Shown in pieces: positions 40,892 to 49,853 of a stretch of DNA of 64,000 nucleotides. Source of the DNA: a virus; the IMG/VR virus record IMGVR_UViG_3300037264_002228, positions 1 to 64,000 of that record. One strand, given 5' to 3'. Position numbers and translations under genes: made by a program. The notes under the pieces were generated by a model. That model saw only the letters and a program-made list of their open reading frames with translations. It ran no database searches and was not told the origin of the DNA. Positions within the stretch are counted from its first letter, which is position 1; each line of letters begins with the position of its first letter.

Positions 40892-43403
40892 TGACAATCT
40901 TAATTTGGTTTTTCAGAAATTTTTTAAAGAACGTACTGAAAATTTATTTGACAGGTTTGATGGTCTATATCGGGCTATTGTAGAAGAAACTAATGATCCA
41001 CTACGCATTGGACGTGTTAGGGTTCGTATACCAGAATTACACAATAAAGATGTAAAAAGAGATGAATTACCATGGGCTGCCCCGGCATTTTCTCTTGGTG
41101 GTAAAGGCTGTGGATGGTGGGGTAGTCCGATTATTGGCGATGTAATTTTTGTTCAATTTGAGAAGAACCATCCATATGCACCTGTTTGGGTTGGCTCTGC
41201 AAGCCCAACTAGAAGAAAATTTTATCCATTACAATCAATACATGGTGTTACACCACTTGCAGTAAATGATAAGGGTGAGCCAGCAGATTCACCATCAGAT
41301 TATCAAAAAGAATATCTTCCTAAAGACGAGCGCCCATTAAGTGTTGGTGTTCGTGATAGATATGGCACATTTTTCATGCTGAATTCTGTTGGGTTCTTTC
41401 CTAAAGAACACGAAGAGCAAGCAGCAGCCGCTGGTACTGATGGTGTTGCAAAATCTGAATTTAAGGCAGCAAAGGAAGCACCAAAAGAAAATGATCCAGA
41501 TACAAAATATGCCGTTTTGCATACAAAGTATGGTCATACCTTTTTAATGACAGATGTTGGGTATGATTGGAAAAAAGAATTTAAAGGCGACCATAATGAA
41601 GATGAAAGTTTCGAAATAGCTAGAGCTAAATATTTACAAAAGCTGTTTAATGAAGATAAACCGAAAGATAGAGATCAGCGCCGTATAGAATTGCGTACAC
41701 GGTATGGTCACAAGCTTGAAATGCGCGACGTAGGTTGGAAGAAGAATCGTCCAGGTGAATTCGACAAACAAGTTGAAGTTGCCAAAGGTGACGAAGATGA
41801 ACGTTGGGTTAAATTGCGCACTAAGGGTGGCCATGTTATTCAATCTATTGATAAAGGTTGCGACCCAGAATCAGACAAATTCGTAAAGCAATTATTAAAA
41901 ACTGATAAAGGTGCCGATTTAGATGGTGAGGATGAAGAAGATTTTAAAGACGATGCGCGTCAAATTAGGTTTGTCACAAGACATGGTGCAAAGTTTGCAT
42001 TAGATGATCGTGGCTCTGATAAAACTGATGCACTTGGTAAAGAAGAACCACGTGGTAATGGATTATTAATTAAGACAAGACGTAAATTTGGTATTGACAT
42101 TAACGATAAAGACCCTGCAAATCGCATGTTGTTTTATACACCTAAATCTAAAGCTTTAGATTTTAATGATCGTTTTGATTATATCATGATGACAACCGAT
42201 ACGTCTGATAAAATCCCAGAAGATTTTAAAGGTTTAAAGAGCAATGAATTTGCTAAAACAGTAGCATTAACACACGATCCAGAAAAGACTTCATATCATA
42301 TTAAACTAGACAAAAAGAATCATTATGTTAGTATGAAGACGCCAGAAGGTCAAGGTATCGAGATGCGCGACGGAGATGCTCCGTGTGCAAGTTTCACTGA
42401 AACAACTGGTCCAGATGATCGTGGTATGTGGATGTCTAGGGACCATAATAGATCTGTTTGGCGTAGTAAGAATAATGATATGTACATCATCTTAGATGAT
42501 GGTAAGCAATTGATACTCATTAAGAATGAAACCGATAAAATACAGATTTATGCCAAAGGAAACGTAGAAGTAATATCGGAAGCTGATATATGTTTAAAAG
42601 CTAAAAAAGATATTTCTCTCAAAGCCGGTGGTCAAATCAATATGGAAGTAGGCAATGGTACACAATTCACCGTCAGACCTGGCCATTGCGGCACAAATGA
42701 TGAACTACGAGCTGGTCGCGTAAATTGTATTACAATGTTTGGATTGCATGAATCTATTGATATTCCTCAGCATCCTGCTGGCCCTGCTCCTACTGGTTCA
42801 GCAACGCAATGTACTGTATGTGATCCTGAAGAAATTATTATTGAACCACGTAAACCTAAACCATTTAATGAAGAGCGTAATTGTGCTCCAAACAAATCAG
42901 AAGCTAAACCATTACCTAAAACTGTATTCCCAGGAGGCTCTGGTGGGTTTGGTGGCGGCGGTGGCGGTGGCGGCGGAGAAGGACCACCACCACCAAGCGA
43001 GTTCGCGCCATCAAGTGAACCAGATGTTACTGTGAATCCAGAACAACAGCCAACGGACCCACTTAGCCCATCTGGTGGTACATTGTTCTATGGTTGCTCA
43101 AATATCTTTAAGACAGAAATTGAAGAGTTTGGAATTACGCTTGATTCATTTGCTAATAATGATAATATACCACCATTAACTAATGCATCTAAGATTGTGC
43201 TATTCTTTGATACATTCCAAGCAGCCGATGCGGCAGAGAAATCAAAGAAAATTCATGGTGGCCGTTCGATAATTTATAGAGTGACTGGTGTTCCTGATCC
43301 TACATTGCTGACATATCTGACAACCGATAGATTAGCAGAGTACAAAGGAAATATACCTCCAGAGGCTTTTGAGTTGTTTGAAGAAGAACCAGATTTAACA
43401 TAA
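40884..43403 (+). CDS. 5: Baseplate spike / hub, T4 gp5/VgrG-like, 839 aa
   Basis: Start at ATG 40884, because the earlier TTG would overlap more. OB fold: GLYRAIVEETNDPLRIGRVRVRIPELH (about 28-54), followed by LPWAAPAFSLGGKGCGWWGSPIIGDVIFVQFE. At least four diverged copies of T[KR]xGHxxxMxDxG follow (about 211-226, 270-285, 310-324, 362-376), the pattern of the VgrG/gp5 needle. Unlike T4 gp5 no lysozyme domain is apparent. A Gly-rich stretch near 700 (GGFGGGGGGGGGEGPPPP) links to a C-terminal domain of about 130 residues (GCSNIFKTEIEEFGI) that I do not recognise. Confidence 0.82.
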   Translation: MSNDNLNLVFQKFFKERTENLFDRFDGLYRAIVEETNDPLRIGRVRVRIPELHNKDVKRDELPWAAPAFSLGGKGCGWWGSPIIGDVIFVQFEKNHPYAPVWVGSASPTRRKFYPLQSIHGVTPLAVNDKGEPADSPSDYQKEYLPKDERPLSVGVRDRYGTFFMLNSVGFFPKEHEEQAAAAGTDGVAKSEFKAAKEAPKENDPDTKYAVLHTKYGHTFLMTDVGYDWKKEFKGDHNEDESFEIARAKYLQKLFNEDKPKDRDQRRIELRTRYGHKLEMRDVGWKKNRPGEFDKQVEVAKGDEDERWVKLRTKGGHVIQSIDKGCDPESDKFVKQLLKTDKGADLDGEDEEDFKDDARQIRFVTRHGAKFALDDRGSDKTDALGKEEPRGNGLLIKTRRKFGIDINDKDPANRMLFYTPKSKALDFNDRFDYIMMTTDTSDKIPEDFKGLKSNEFAKTVALTHDPEKTSYHIKLDKKNHYVSMKTPEGQGIEMRDGDAPCASFTETTGPDDRGMWMSRDHNRSVWRSKNNDMYIILDDGKQLILIKNETDKIQIYAKGNVEVISEADICLKAKKDISLKAGGQINMEVGNGTQFTVRPGHCGTNDELRAGRVNCITMFGLHESIDIPQHPAGPAPTGSATQCTVCDPEEIIIEPRKPKPFNEERNCAPNKSEAKPLPKTVFPGGSGGFGGGGGGGGGEGPPPPSEFAPSSEPDVTVNPEQQPTDPLSPSGGTLFYGCSNIFKTEIEEFGITLDSFANNDNIPPLTNASKIVLFFDTFQAADAAEKSKKIHGGRSIIYRVTGVPDPTLLTYLTTDRLAEYKGNIPPEAFELFEEEPDLT

Positions 43404-43408
43404 ATATA
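43401..43408 (+). promoter_or_regulatory. Candidate late promoter TAAATATA fused to start codon
   Basis: CATAAATATAATTTATG: the closest of the fused boxes to T4 TATAAATA. AAATA begins at 43402, 11 nt before ATG 43413, and overlaps the previous stop codon TAA. Confidence 0.55.
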
Positions 43409-43412
43409 ATTT

Positions 43413-44129
43413 ATGATATTGCGTTTCCCGTCAGGCTTATACCAAGACGCTGGGCAATTACCGGAAGGTGTTGCTGCTGGCAATGTGACTTTCGTTATTT
43501 CTAACGAAGAACCTAAGCGCTCTGACATAGTTGTTGTACAACTACCTGTCTCAGAAGAAATAAAACCAGCACCAGCTTCACTATATAGTGAAGCTGATAG
43601 GCGCGAAGCGTTTGGTGAACTGGTTTATACACTGGTAGAATCTAATCGTACCGAATCTGGATCTAATAAAAAATTGTTTGGTATTGGTGATTTTTTGGAG
43701 TTTGATGACGACGATATTGCGTTGCCTGATTTGCTTGGTGTTCCAAGACAAGTTGATATTCAACACAATACTAATTTAATAGATTATGCCGATGCTGGAT
43801 TAACTGTAGAAGAAATAAGTGAAATTACCATTTCGGCTACCACAAAAAAACGTGAGCTTGAATCAGAAGTTGCACTATTACAATCGCAAGTCGTAAATTT
43901 ACAATCTGCTGCATTAGAAAATCAAAAACGCATAAATGAAACAAGAAAATTGATATCAGCAGTTTCACAAATAGTTGGATCTAATGATTCGATATTAATA
44001 AAATTAAAAACTAGAGAATCTGATTTGGAACTAGAACGAGATACTATTATTAGTTCAATAAATACAACCAATGACCTATTGAAAGATACTTATAATTCAT
44101 TACTTGAAATTTCAGGATTGGTACATTAA
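43413..44129 (+). CDS. Hypothetical baseplate-region protein with coiled coil, 238 aa
   Basis: The N-terminal third is beta-rich with an acidic patch (LEFDDDDIALPDLLG). From about residue 125 a long helix with heptad character begins (TISATTKKRELESEVALLQSQVVNLQSAALENQKRINETRKLISAVSQIV), likely a trimeric or dimeric coiled coil. Its end shares 1 nt with the gp25-like gene. Probably a baseplate or fibre-network part. No T4 counterpart is identified. Confidence 0.6.
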   Translation: MILRFPSGLYQDAGQLPEGVAAGNVTFVISNEEPKRSDIVVVQLPVSEEIKPAPASLYSEADRREAFGELVYTLVESNRTESGSNKKLFGIGDFLEFDDDDIALPDLLGVPRQVDIQHNTNLIDYADAGLTVEEISEITISATTKKRELESEVALLQSQVVNLQSAALENQKRINETRKLISAVSQIVGSNDSILIKLKTRESDLELERDTIISSINTTNDLLKDTYNSLLEISGLVH

Positions 44130-44545
44130 TGGCTAAATCGACATATTTTGGTTTTAATCCGCCGTTTTATCGTGATGGACACGTAATGCCTGTTCAGACG
44201 GATGAGCGTCTGATTAAAAACGATTTACTACAATTGTTGTTGACGTCTCCTGGCGAGAGAGTCTTTAGACCAGATTTTGGTACCGAGTTGCGTAGATCGA
44301 TGTTTGAACCAATAGACGATTTTCAAGTTGATAGTATTAAAAATTCGATAGCGCTTTCGATTGACCAGTTTGAGCCAAGAATAAAAGTGTCTGAAATATT
44401 TATAGAACGTGATGATGACAATAGCCAATTAAATGTTAAAGTATATGCTGCATTAACAATAGATCCTAACAGAATTTTAGAATTGAATTTATCATTACCT
44501 ATTGGACCAAATGCATCACAAGCAGCACCTAAACGTACGGTATAA
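44129..44545 (+). CDS. 25: Baseplate wedge protein, T4 gp25 / P2 gpW-like, 138 aa
   Basis: The gp25 fold is clear: TDERLIKNDLLQLLLTSPGERVFRPDFGTELRRSMFEP (about 26-63) with the usual SPGER...PDFG, and QFEPRIKVSEIFIE (about 84-97) with the conserved EPR core that attaches the wedge to the sheath initiator. The length fits gp25 (132 aa). gp25 starts sheath polymerisation. It is followed 2 nt later by the gp6-like gene, as W/J pairs are in many contractile systems. Confidence 0.9.
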   Translation: MAKSTYFGFNPPFYRDGHVMPVQTDERLIKNDLLQLLLTSPGERVFRPDFGTELRRSMFEPIDDFQVDSIKNSIALSIDQFEPRIKVSEIFIERDDDNSQLNVKVYAALTIDPNRILELNLSLPIGPNASQAAPKRTV

Positions 44546-44547
44546 AT

Positions 44548-46221
44548 ATGACAGAAGAAACAGTATTTAGTTTACCAACAGACCCACAAGAATTTGGTAT
44601 CATATTACCTCCAGCCGATCTACGACGTATTAATTTTAGTGCATTAGACTTTGTAACATTACGTCGTGCATTAGTAGAGTATATTAAAACGTATTTTCCG
44701 AATGATTTTAATGACTTTGTTGCAAGCAACGGCTCAATAATGTTCATGGAGTTGGTATCAGCAGTTGGTAATATTCTATCAGAGCGCAGCGATATTCTTG
44801 TTGATGAATCTTTTTTGCCTACTTCTCAGACTAAAGAGGCAGTAATTAATCATTTGGCGTTGATAAATCAGCAAATTTTGAGAGCTACACCAGCTGTAAT
44901 TGATGTTGAAGTTAGCATCAATAACGCAGCACAAACTCAGATCTCACTACCTGCCGGTTTAAAATTTAATCTTGTTGGTGCTGATGGTCGAGCTTTAATA
45001 TATGAAATATATAGGGCTCCAAATGATTTTACTAGTAATATTATAATTCCACCTAATAAACGTGGTGTTATTGCATTTGGTATTGAAGGATCGTTTGCTG
45101 ATCCTATTATTGTAGAATCTGCTGGTGGACCAGATCAAGAAATCGAAATATTAGATCCCGATGTGTTGGATGATCCAATATTTGTTGATGTGACAACTGG
45201 CATTGATACAACTCGCTATGCGCGTGTTGATAGTATAGAAAGATACAATTCTAATGATGCTGTGTTCCAAGTTGTATTTGGTGATGATCGTGCTAAAATC
45301 GTATTTGGTGATGACATAGCTGGCAAAGCACCGTTGGCTGGACAAACTATTACTGTTCGTTACCGCTCTGGTGGTGGTATACGTGGACGTATAGGCACAA
45401 ATATCATTAATGAGACAAGACCTGTAGTGCCATTAGCTCCAGCTAGCGCACCTGTTGAAGTATTATTTAGAAATCCATCACCAAGTTCAGGTGGTACAGA
45501 TGAAGAAAGTCTTGAATCAGCAAAGGCACGAGCTCCTAAAGACGCAGCAACATTAAATTCAGCTACCACTGGTGAGGATTATGCACAGCTATCTTCGACT
45601 TTTGCTCATCCAGTATTCGGATCTGTATTAAAGGCTGTTGCTGTTCTAAGAACTGGTGTAGAAAATGCTGCTAGCATTGCACAAATGGTTAGGTCGGCGG
45701 CTACAATAGACGATGCTGTTGAGATATTAGATGCCAATTTTATAAATCGGAATATTGTTGAACTATATGTTCTAGCCGAAGGTCCTGATAATATACCAGT
45801 TAAACCAAGTGCAGGTTTAAAGCAAGGATTAGTACAATTCTTTTCAGAGATTGCGGTATTAACCGATGAAGTTAGGGTCCTTGATGGAGAAATTAAACCA
45901 ATTAATTTTAGAGCCAATGTTATTATGAATAGGACGTCCGACGCTGGTACAATCAGAGAAGCTGTAAACAAAGTTGTGAATGATTTCTTTGCTGTCGACA
46001 AGTTTGATATGGGCAAAGCTTTGTATGTAAGCAAACTATATGAAGCTATTCAATCAGTTCCAGGCGTAAAATTTGCTAAAATTTTCGAGCCAGCTGACGA
46101 TGTATTACCTACTAAGCAATTAGCAGTTTCTGGATCTATTGGTGTAGGATTTAATGAGCTGATAACGCTTGGTGAAAAGAATATTCTATTCTTTTTTGAG
46201 CGTGGTGCGGCTGATCGTTAA
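44548..46221 (+). CDS. 6: Baseplate wedge protein, T4 gp6 / P2 gpJ-like, 557 aa
   Basis: gp6 forms the inner ring of wedge fork. Expected features: FVTLRRALVEYIKTYFPNDFNDF (about 36-58), GNILSERSDILVDESFLPTSQTKEAVINHLALINQQ (about 72-107), PAGLKFNLVGADGRALIYEI, the centre FGDDRAKIVFGDDIAGKAPLAGQTITVRYRSGGG (about 246-279) and the C-terminal DEVRVLDGEIKPINFRANVIMNR. Length is a little shorter than T4 gp6 (660 aa). Its 3' end overlaps a short minus-strand gene by 36 nt. Confidence 0.88.
   Translation: MTEETVFSLPTDPQEFGIILPPADLRRINFSALDFVTLRRALVEYIKTYFPNDFNDFVASNGSIMFMELVSAVGNILSERSDILVDESFLPTSQTKEAVINHLALINQQILRATPAVIDVEVSINNAAQTQISLPAGLKFNLVGADGRALIYEIYRAPNDFTSNIIIPPNKRGVIAFGIEGSFADPIIVESAGGPDQEIEILDPDVLDDPIFVDVTTGIDTTRYARVDSIERYNSNDAVFQVVFGDDRAKIVFGDDIAGKAPLAGQTITVRYRSGGGIRGRIGTNIINETRPVVPLAPASAPVEVLFRNPSPSSGGTDEESLESAKARAPKDAATLNSATTGEDYAQLSSTFAHPVFGSVLKAVAVLRTGVENAASIAQMVRSAATIDDAVEILDANFINRNIVELYVLAEGPDNIPVKPSAGLKQGLVQFFSEIAVLTDEVRVLDGEIKPINFRANVIMNRTSDAGTIREAVNKVVNDFFAVDKFDMGKALYVSKLYEAIQSVPGVKFAKIFEPADDVLPTKQLAVSGSIGVGFNELITLGEKNILFFFERGAADR
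46175..46195. terminator. Inverted repeat AAAAGAATA-TTC-TATTCTTTT at a convergent junction
   Basis: Perfect 9-bp stem with a 3-nt loop, followed by two further T. It lies inside the 3' end of gene 6 and includes the stop codon of the minus-strand gene 46186. AT-rich, so weak as a terminator, but placed as at the other two convergent junctions. Confidence 0.4.
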
Positions 46222-46401
46222 TTCGTCTGTAATTAGTGTTATTAAATCTTCAATAGTTGCTTTAATAGTAGTATTAATTGAAATGTAGTTATTATCGTTT
46301 ATTGTAGTGTGTACCATATAGCTGTTTGGTGTGCCTTCTATCTTAAAATCAACCCAAATCTGTTTCAATTGATTCTCTAAACTTCTTATATACACTACCA
46401 A
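46186..46401 (-). CDS. Hypothetical small minus-strand protein, up to 71 aa
   Basis: The start is uncertain: there is no ATG before 46317. TTG 46401, GTG 46395 and TTG 46368 are possible starts, of which 46368 gives the least overlap with the upstream minus-strand gene. The product is a short beta/alpha protein (WVDFKIEGTPNSYMVHTTIND, then IKATIEDLITLITDELTI). It overlaps gene 6 at the 3' end. Location in tandem with the next minus gene supports it, though its size and overlap keep confidence modest. Confidence 0.4.
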   Translation of the reverse strand: MVVYIRSLENQLKQIWVDFKIEGTPNSYMVHTTINDNNYISINTTIKATIEDLITLITDELTISRTTLKKE

Positions 46402-46627
46402 CTAGTTTTGTGATATCATAAAAATGTCCATGGTAAACTATAGCTATTTTGCCATTTTTATCTTCAGCCATTGTTATAGCATTTGTTATTCCTTCTGATA
46501 CTAGAAGTGGGCCCAACACATCATCAATTTTTTCATCTAATGATTTTTGTTGAATTGGTAATTGTTCTGATTCAGTTGGGAGCCGCTTTTCCTCGGAAGG
46601 ATCAAGTTTTTTGTCATTATCATTCAT
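46349..46627 (-). CDS. Hypothetical minus-strand protein, 92 aa
   Basis: Start chosen at ATG 46627 (MNDNDKKLDPSEEKRL), since the upstream in-frame ATG 46669 would overlap the + strand gene and reads as nonsense. The N-terminal 40 residues are charged and Gln/Pro-rich; the rest forms helix and strands (IDDVLGPLLVSEGITNAITMAEDKNGKIAIVYHGHFYDITKLVG). TTTAAATACT lies 15 nt upstream on the minus strand. It is divergent from gene 46669. Function not recognised; a regulator is possible. Confidence 0.5.
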   Translation of the reverse strand: MNDNDKKLDPSEEKRLPTESEQLPIQQKSLDEKIDDVLGPLLVSEGITNAITMAEDKNGKIAIVYHGHFYDITKLVGSVYKKFRESIETDLG

Positions 46628-46668
46628 AATCAACCAGTATTTAAAGTCAGTTAAAAATAAGACGTTCA

Positions 46669-47310
46669 ATGAATAACCAAGACGAAGTTACAACTATTTA
46701 CGAGTGTTATAAGCGTGCGATGGCAAGTGTTGGATATAATATACAATTGCCCGCCGACACAGACCCAGAAAAAACATATGCATTTCGTGCAATAAAGAAA
46801 TTTATACATCAAACTAAACAATGGAATTTAAATACTGATATTACTAGAGCATTGGTACGTGAAGTTGTTTTATACGGTAAACAGAATGGTCTTCTAAGAA
46901 AAGGCACTGCTCTTCTAAACATGAAATCTGTTCTTACTATTTGCCATAATTATTTGGCGAATCAAGTTACTAGAACAAATGCATTGGTTGTTGATATAAC
47001 GAGAACAAAGAAATTTATTGATCACCATATAATTAATGATGATGTCATTGGTACGTTAGTAACTAAAATTAATCGAGATGGCTACTCAAATATTGTGTTG
47101 TGGTATCGGTCTGGTGATATTTCTATTAGTTTTATTTCAATTTCTAGCAATAGTAGAAGGGCATTGAATTTATTATCACCTGATGAACGAGCCAATTTTC
47201 CGTCTGATGAAAAATTAGTCAGCAATAGAATCAAAATTTTGAAAGATAATGAAATTCGATCCAAATTAGTAAATATTTTGGGAAGTGATTTACTAAAAAT
47301 AGGTCCATAA
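46669..47310 (+). CDS. Hypothetical protein, 213 aa
   Basis: Helical, basic protein: IYECYKRAMASVGYNI and a middle RAIKKFIHQTKQWNLNTDITRALVREVVLYGKQNGLLRKGTALLNMKSVLTICHNYLANQ give long amphipathic helices, then beta segments (SNIVLWYRSGDISISFISI) and a final helix. There is no Cys-rich site or catalytic motif. The basic helices suggest nucleic-acid binding. It is adjacent to nrdJ, 11 nt before its start, and may be transcribed with it. Family unknown. Confidence 0.55.
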   Translation: MNNQDEVTTIYECYKRAMASVGYNIQLPADTDPEKTYAFRAIKKFIHQTKQWNLNTDITRALVREVVLYGKQNGLLRKGTALLNMKSVLTICHNYLANQVTRTNALVVDITRTKKFIDHHIINDDVIGTLVTKINRDGYSNIVLWYRSGDISISFISISSNSRRALNLLSPDERANFPSDEKLVSNRIKILKDNEIRSKLVNILGSDLLKIGP

Positions 47311-47321
47311 CGGGTGGGAAA

Positions 47322-49835
47322 ATGACTGGCGATAAGATAACATATACACATGAAGCAGTATTAAAATCATGTCTTGAATATTACGATGGAGACATAATGC
47401 AGTCTTCTATTACACAAAAGAAGTATTTGTTGCGTGATAAAGACGGAACGTTTTATGAATCAAATCCTGACCATATGCATGATAGGTTGGCGCGTGAATT
47501 CGCTCGCATAGAAAAGAAAATGAATCAGACTATTGATGAAAATGCATATTTTGCTAGAGTGCGAGCATTATTAAATCGATTTTCTAAAACAGTGCCACAA
47601 GGTAGCCCAATGGCAGCAATTGGTAATGATTTTCAGATTCAATCTCTGAGCAATTGTATGGTCATTGCTGCGCCGCATGACAGCATGGCAGGCATTTTTA
47701 AATCTGGACTGGAAATTGCCGAATTACAAAAACGCCGTGCTGGTGTTGGTATAGATCTATCGACCTTACGTCCAGTCGGTTCTAAAGTGAACAACGCCGC
47801 CCTTTCGTCATCAGGTGTACCATGCTTTTCTGATTTTTATTCTGATATTACACGTATGATAGGCCAGCGAGGCCGCGTTGGGGCTCTGATGCTGACGTTG
47901 GATATTAGACATCCAGATGTTGAATATTTTACATGCATGAAATCAGATCTTACTAAGGTTACTGGTGCAAATGTCTCTCTAAAATTAACTGATGAATTCA
48001 TGAGCGCCGTTGAAAATGATAAAGAGTTTGTACAACAATGGCCGATTGATGTACCACTTGAACAAGCTAAAGTTGTTAAAAAAACTAAAGCTAGAGATCT
48101 ATGGAATATTATTATTGAACAAGCGTGGAAAACGGCTGAGCCTGGTCTTTTAATGTGGGATAATTACACTAGGATGCTTCCAGCACATCAATATCCAGGA
48201 TTTGAGACACAAAGTACAAATCCATGTTCCGAGATTGCTTTATCACCAAACGATTCTTGCAGGTTGATTTCACAGAATTTATTTGGTTGGGTAAAAGACC
48301 CATTTTTAAAAGATGCACGTTTTGATTTCGATGAATATTTTGAAGACACACGTATTGCACAGAGAATGTCAGATGGTATAGTTGAATTGGAATTAGAATC
48401 AATTCAAAAAATTATTGATGTCTCAGATTCTGATTTCGAACGTGAGCTGTGGAATAAAGTACTGCTTGCTGCATGTAATGGTCGCAGAACTGGTTTAGGC
48501 ACACATGGTTTAGCTGATGTGTTCTTAGCACTCGGAATACGATATGATTCAGATGATGCTATCGATCTTGTTGACAAAATTTACAATACGCATAAGTTAG
48601 CAAGCTATACAGAATCTATCCAAATGGCTAAAGAACGCGGTGCTTTCCCTGCTTGGAATTGGAAATATGATGAACGATCAGAGTTTATACGCGCATTACC
48701 AGAGAAAATGAAACTAGACATAAAGAAATATGGTCGTCGTAATATTTCTAATCTGACTATTGCACCGACTGGTAGTGTGTCAGTTGTATCTGGTACTTCA
48801 TCTGGCATTGAACCTGTGTTTAGATTAGTATATGATCGCAGAGTTAAAATCACACATGTCGACATGTCAATTCCAGTCGATTATGTTGATGCAGTTGGTG
48901 ACAAATGGACCAATTTTAGAGTAGTACATCCAATGGTTAAGCATTATTTTAAAGCTAAAGGCATTAAATGCCCAATTAATAGTGGTCGAGATTTTTCAAT
49001 GACTCTAGAAGATGCCAATGAAATCATTGAAAAACAACTACCAAAATGGTTTGTTACTTCTAATAAAATAAATTACATGCAAGGAATTAAATTGCAAGCT
49101 ATGGCTACAAAACATTTAGACCATGGTGTGTCTAAAACCATTAATTTACCGAAGGGCTCTAAAAAAGATGAGGTTAGTCAAGTTTATTTTAAAGCTTGGA
49201 AAATGGGTTTAAAAGGTGTAACGGTATATGTTGATGGATCTCGTGATGGCGTATTGATCTCTGAAACAAAGAAAGAACCAAGCGATGAGAATAGGCCATC
49301 ATCTATAATTGATAATCATGCGCCTAAGCGTCCAAAATCACTGTCTGCAGAAATTCATCACATAAAAATCAAGGGCAAAGACTGGGCGGTTGTTGTTGGA
49401 TTATTGGGTAACAAACCATATGAAACGTTTGCTGGTAGAGGATTGGTATTACCTAAAACTGATAAAATTGAATCAGCAACAATTACCAAAGTTTCTAATG
49501 GGCGTTATAAACTTTCAATTAAAATAGTTGATAATGGTATAGAAGAATATAATGACTTACGTGAAATTTATGACAACAATGAAGAAAGAGTAATTACACG
49601 GTCAGTATGCCGAGAACTTCGACATGGAATTCCAATTGAATTTATTGCAAAGGATCTTGCCGAACATTCTGGTTCAATTGCAAATTTCTCTGCCGCATTG
49701 GCTAGAGTATTAAAGAAATATGCAAAAAATGCTAATCGCTTAATGAAGAAGTGTCCACAATGTTCTGGTACTGATTTTATTATGCAAGACGGGTGCGCAA
49801 GTTGTGTAACTTGTTATTTTTCTAAATGCAGTTAG
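47322..49835 (+). CDS. nrdJ: Adenosylcobalamin-dependent (class II) ribonucleotide reductase, 837 aa
   Basis: Reduces ribonucleotides to deoxyribonucleotides with a B12 radical. Features: SLSNCMVIAAP (about 108-118) with the first redox Cys, KRRAGVGIDLSTLRPVGSKVNNAA (about 136-159), NPCSEIALSPNDSC (about 300-313) holding the active-site Asn, Cys and Glu, and APTGSVSVVSGTSSGIEPVF (about 484-503). The C-terminal TSCPD-like part ends in CPQCSGTDF, CASC and CYFSKC, the Cys tail that recycles the disulfide. No small subunit is needed or seen. Confidence 0.9.
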   Translation: MTGDKITYTHEAVLKSCLEYYDGDIMQSSITQKKYLLRDKDGTFYESNPDHMHDRLAREFARIEKKMNQTIDENAYFARVRALLNRFSKTVPQGSPMAAIGNDFQIQSLSNCMVIAAPHDSMAGIFKSGLEIAELQKRRAGVGIDLSTLRPVGSKVNNAALSSSGVPCFSDFYSDITRMIGQRGRVGALMLTLDIRHPDVEYFTCMKSDLTKVTGANVSLKLTDEFMSAVENDKEFVQQWPIDVPLEQAKVVKKTKARDLWNIIIEQAWKTAEPGLLMWDNYTRMLPAHQYPGFETQSTNPCSEIALSPNDSCRLISQNLFGWVKDPFLKDARFDFDEYFEDTRIAQRMSDGIVELELESIQKIIDVSDSDFERELWNKVLLAACNGRRTGLGTHGLADVFLALGIRYDSDDAIDLVDKIYNTHKLASYTESIQMAKERGAFPAWNWKYDERSEFIRALPEKMKLDIKKYGRRNISNLTIAPTGSVSVVSGTSSGIEPVFRLVYDRRVKITHVDMSIPVDYVDAVGDKWTNFRVVHPMVKHYFKAKGIKCPINSGRDFSMTLEDANEIIEKQLPKWFVTSNKINYMQGIKLQAMATKHLDHGVSKTINLPKGSKKDEVSQVYFKAWKMGLKGVTVYVDGSRDGVLISETKKEPSDENRPSSIIDNHAPKRPKSLSAEIHHIKIKGKDWAVVVGLLGNKPYETFAGRGLVLPKTDKIESATITKVSNGRYKLSIKIVDNGIEEYNDLREIYDNNEERVITRSVCRELRHGIPIEFIAKDLAEHSGSIANFSAALARVLKKYAKNANRLMKKCPQCSGTDFIMQDGCASCVTCYFSKCS

Positions 49836-49853
49836 TTTAGTATTTAAAAAATT

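Noticed and set aside
42739-43035. 98-residue open frame on the plus strand inside the gp5-like gene
   Set aside because: Overlaps a conserved gene in another frame and reads as Leu/His-rich low-complexity sequence.
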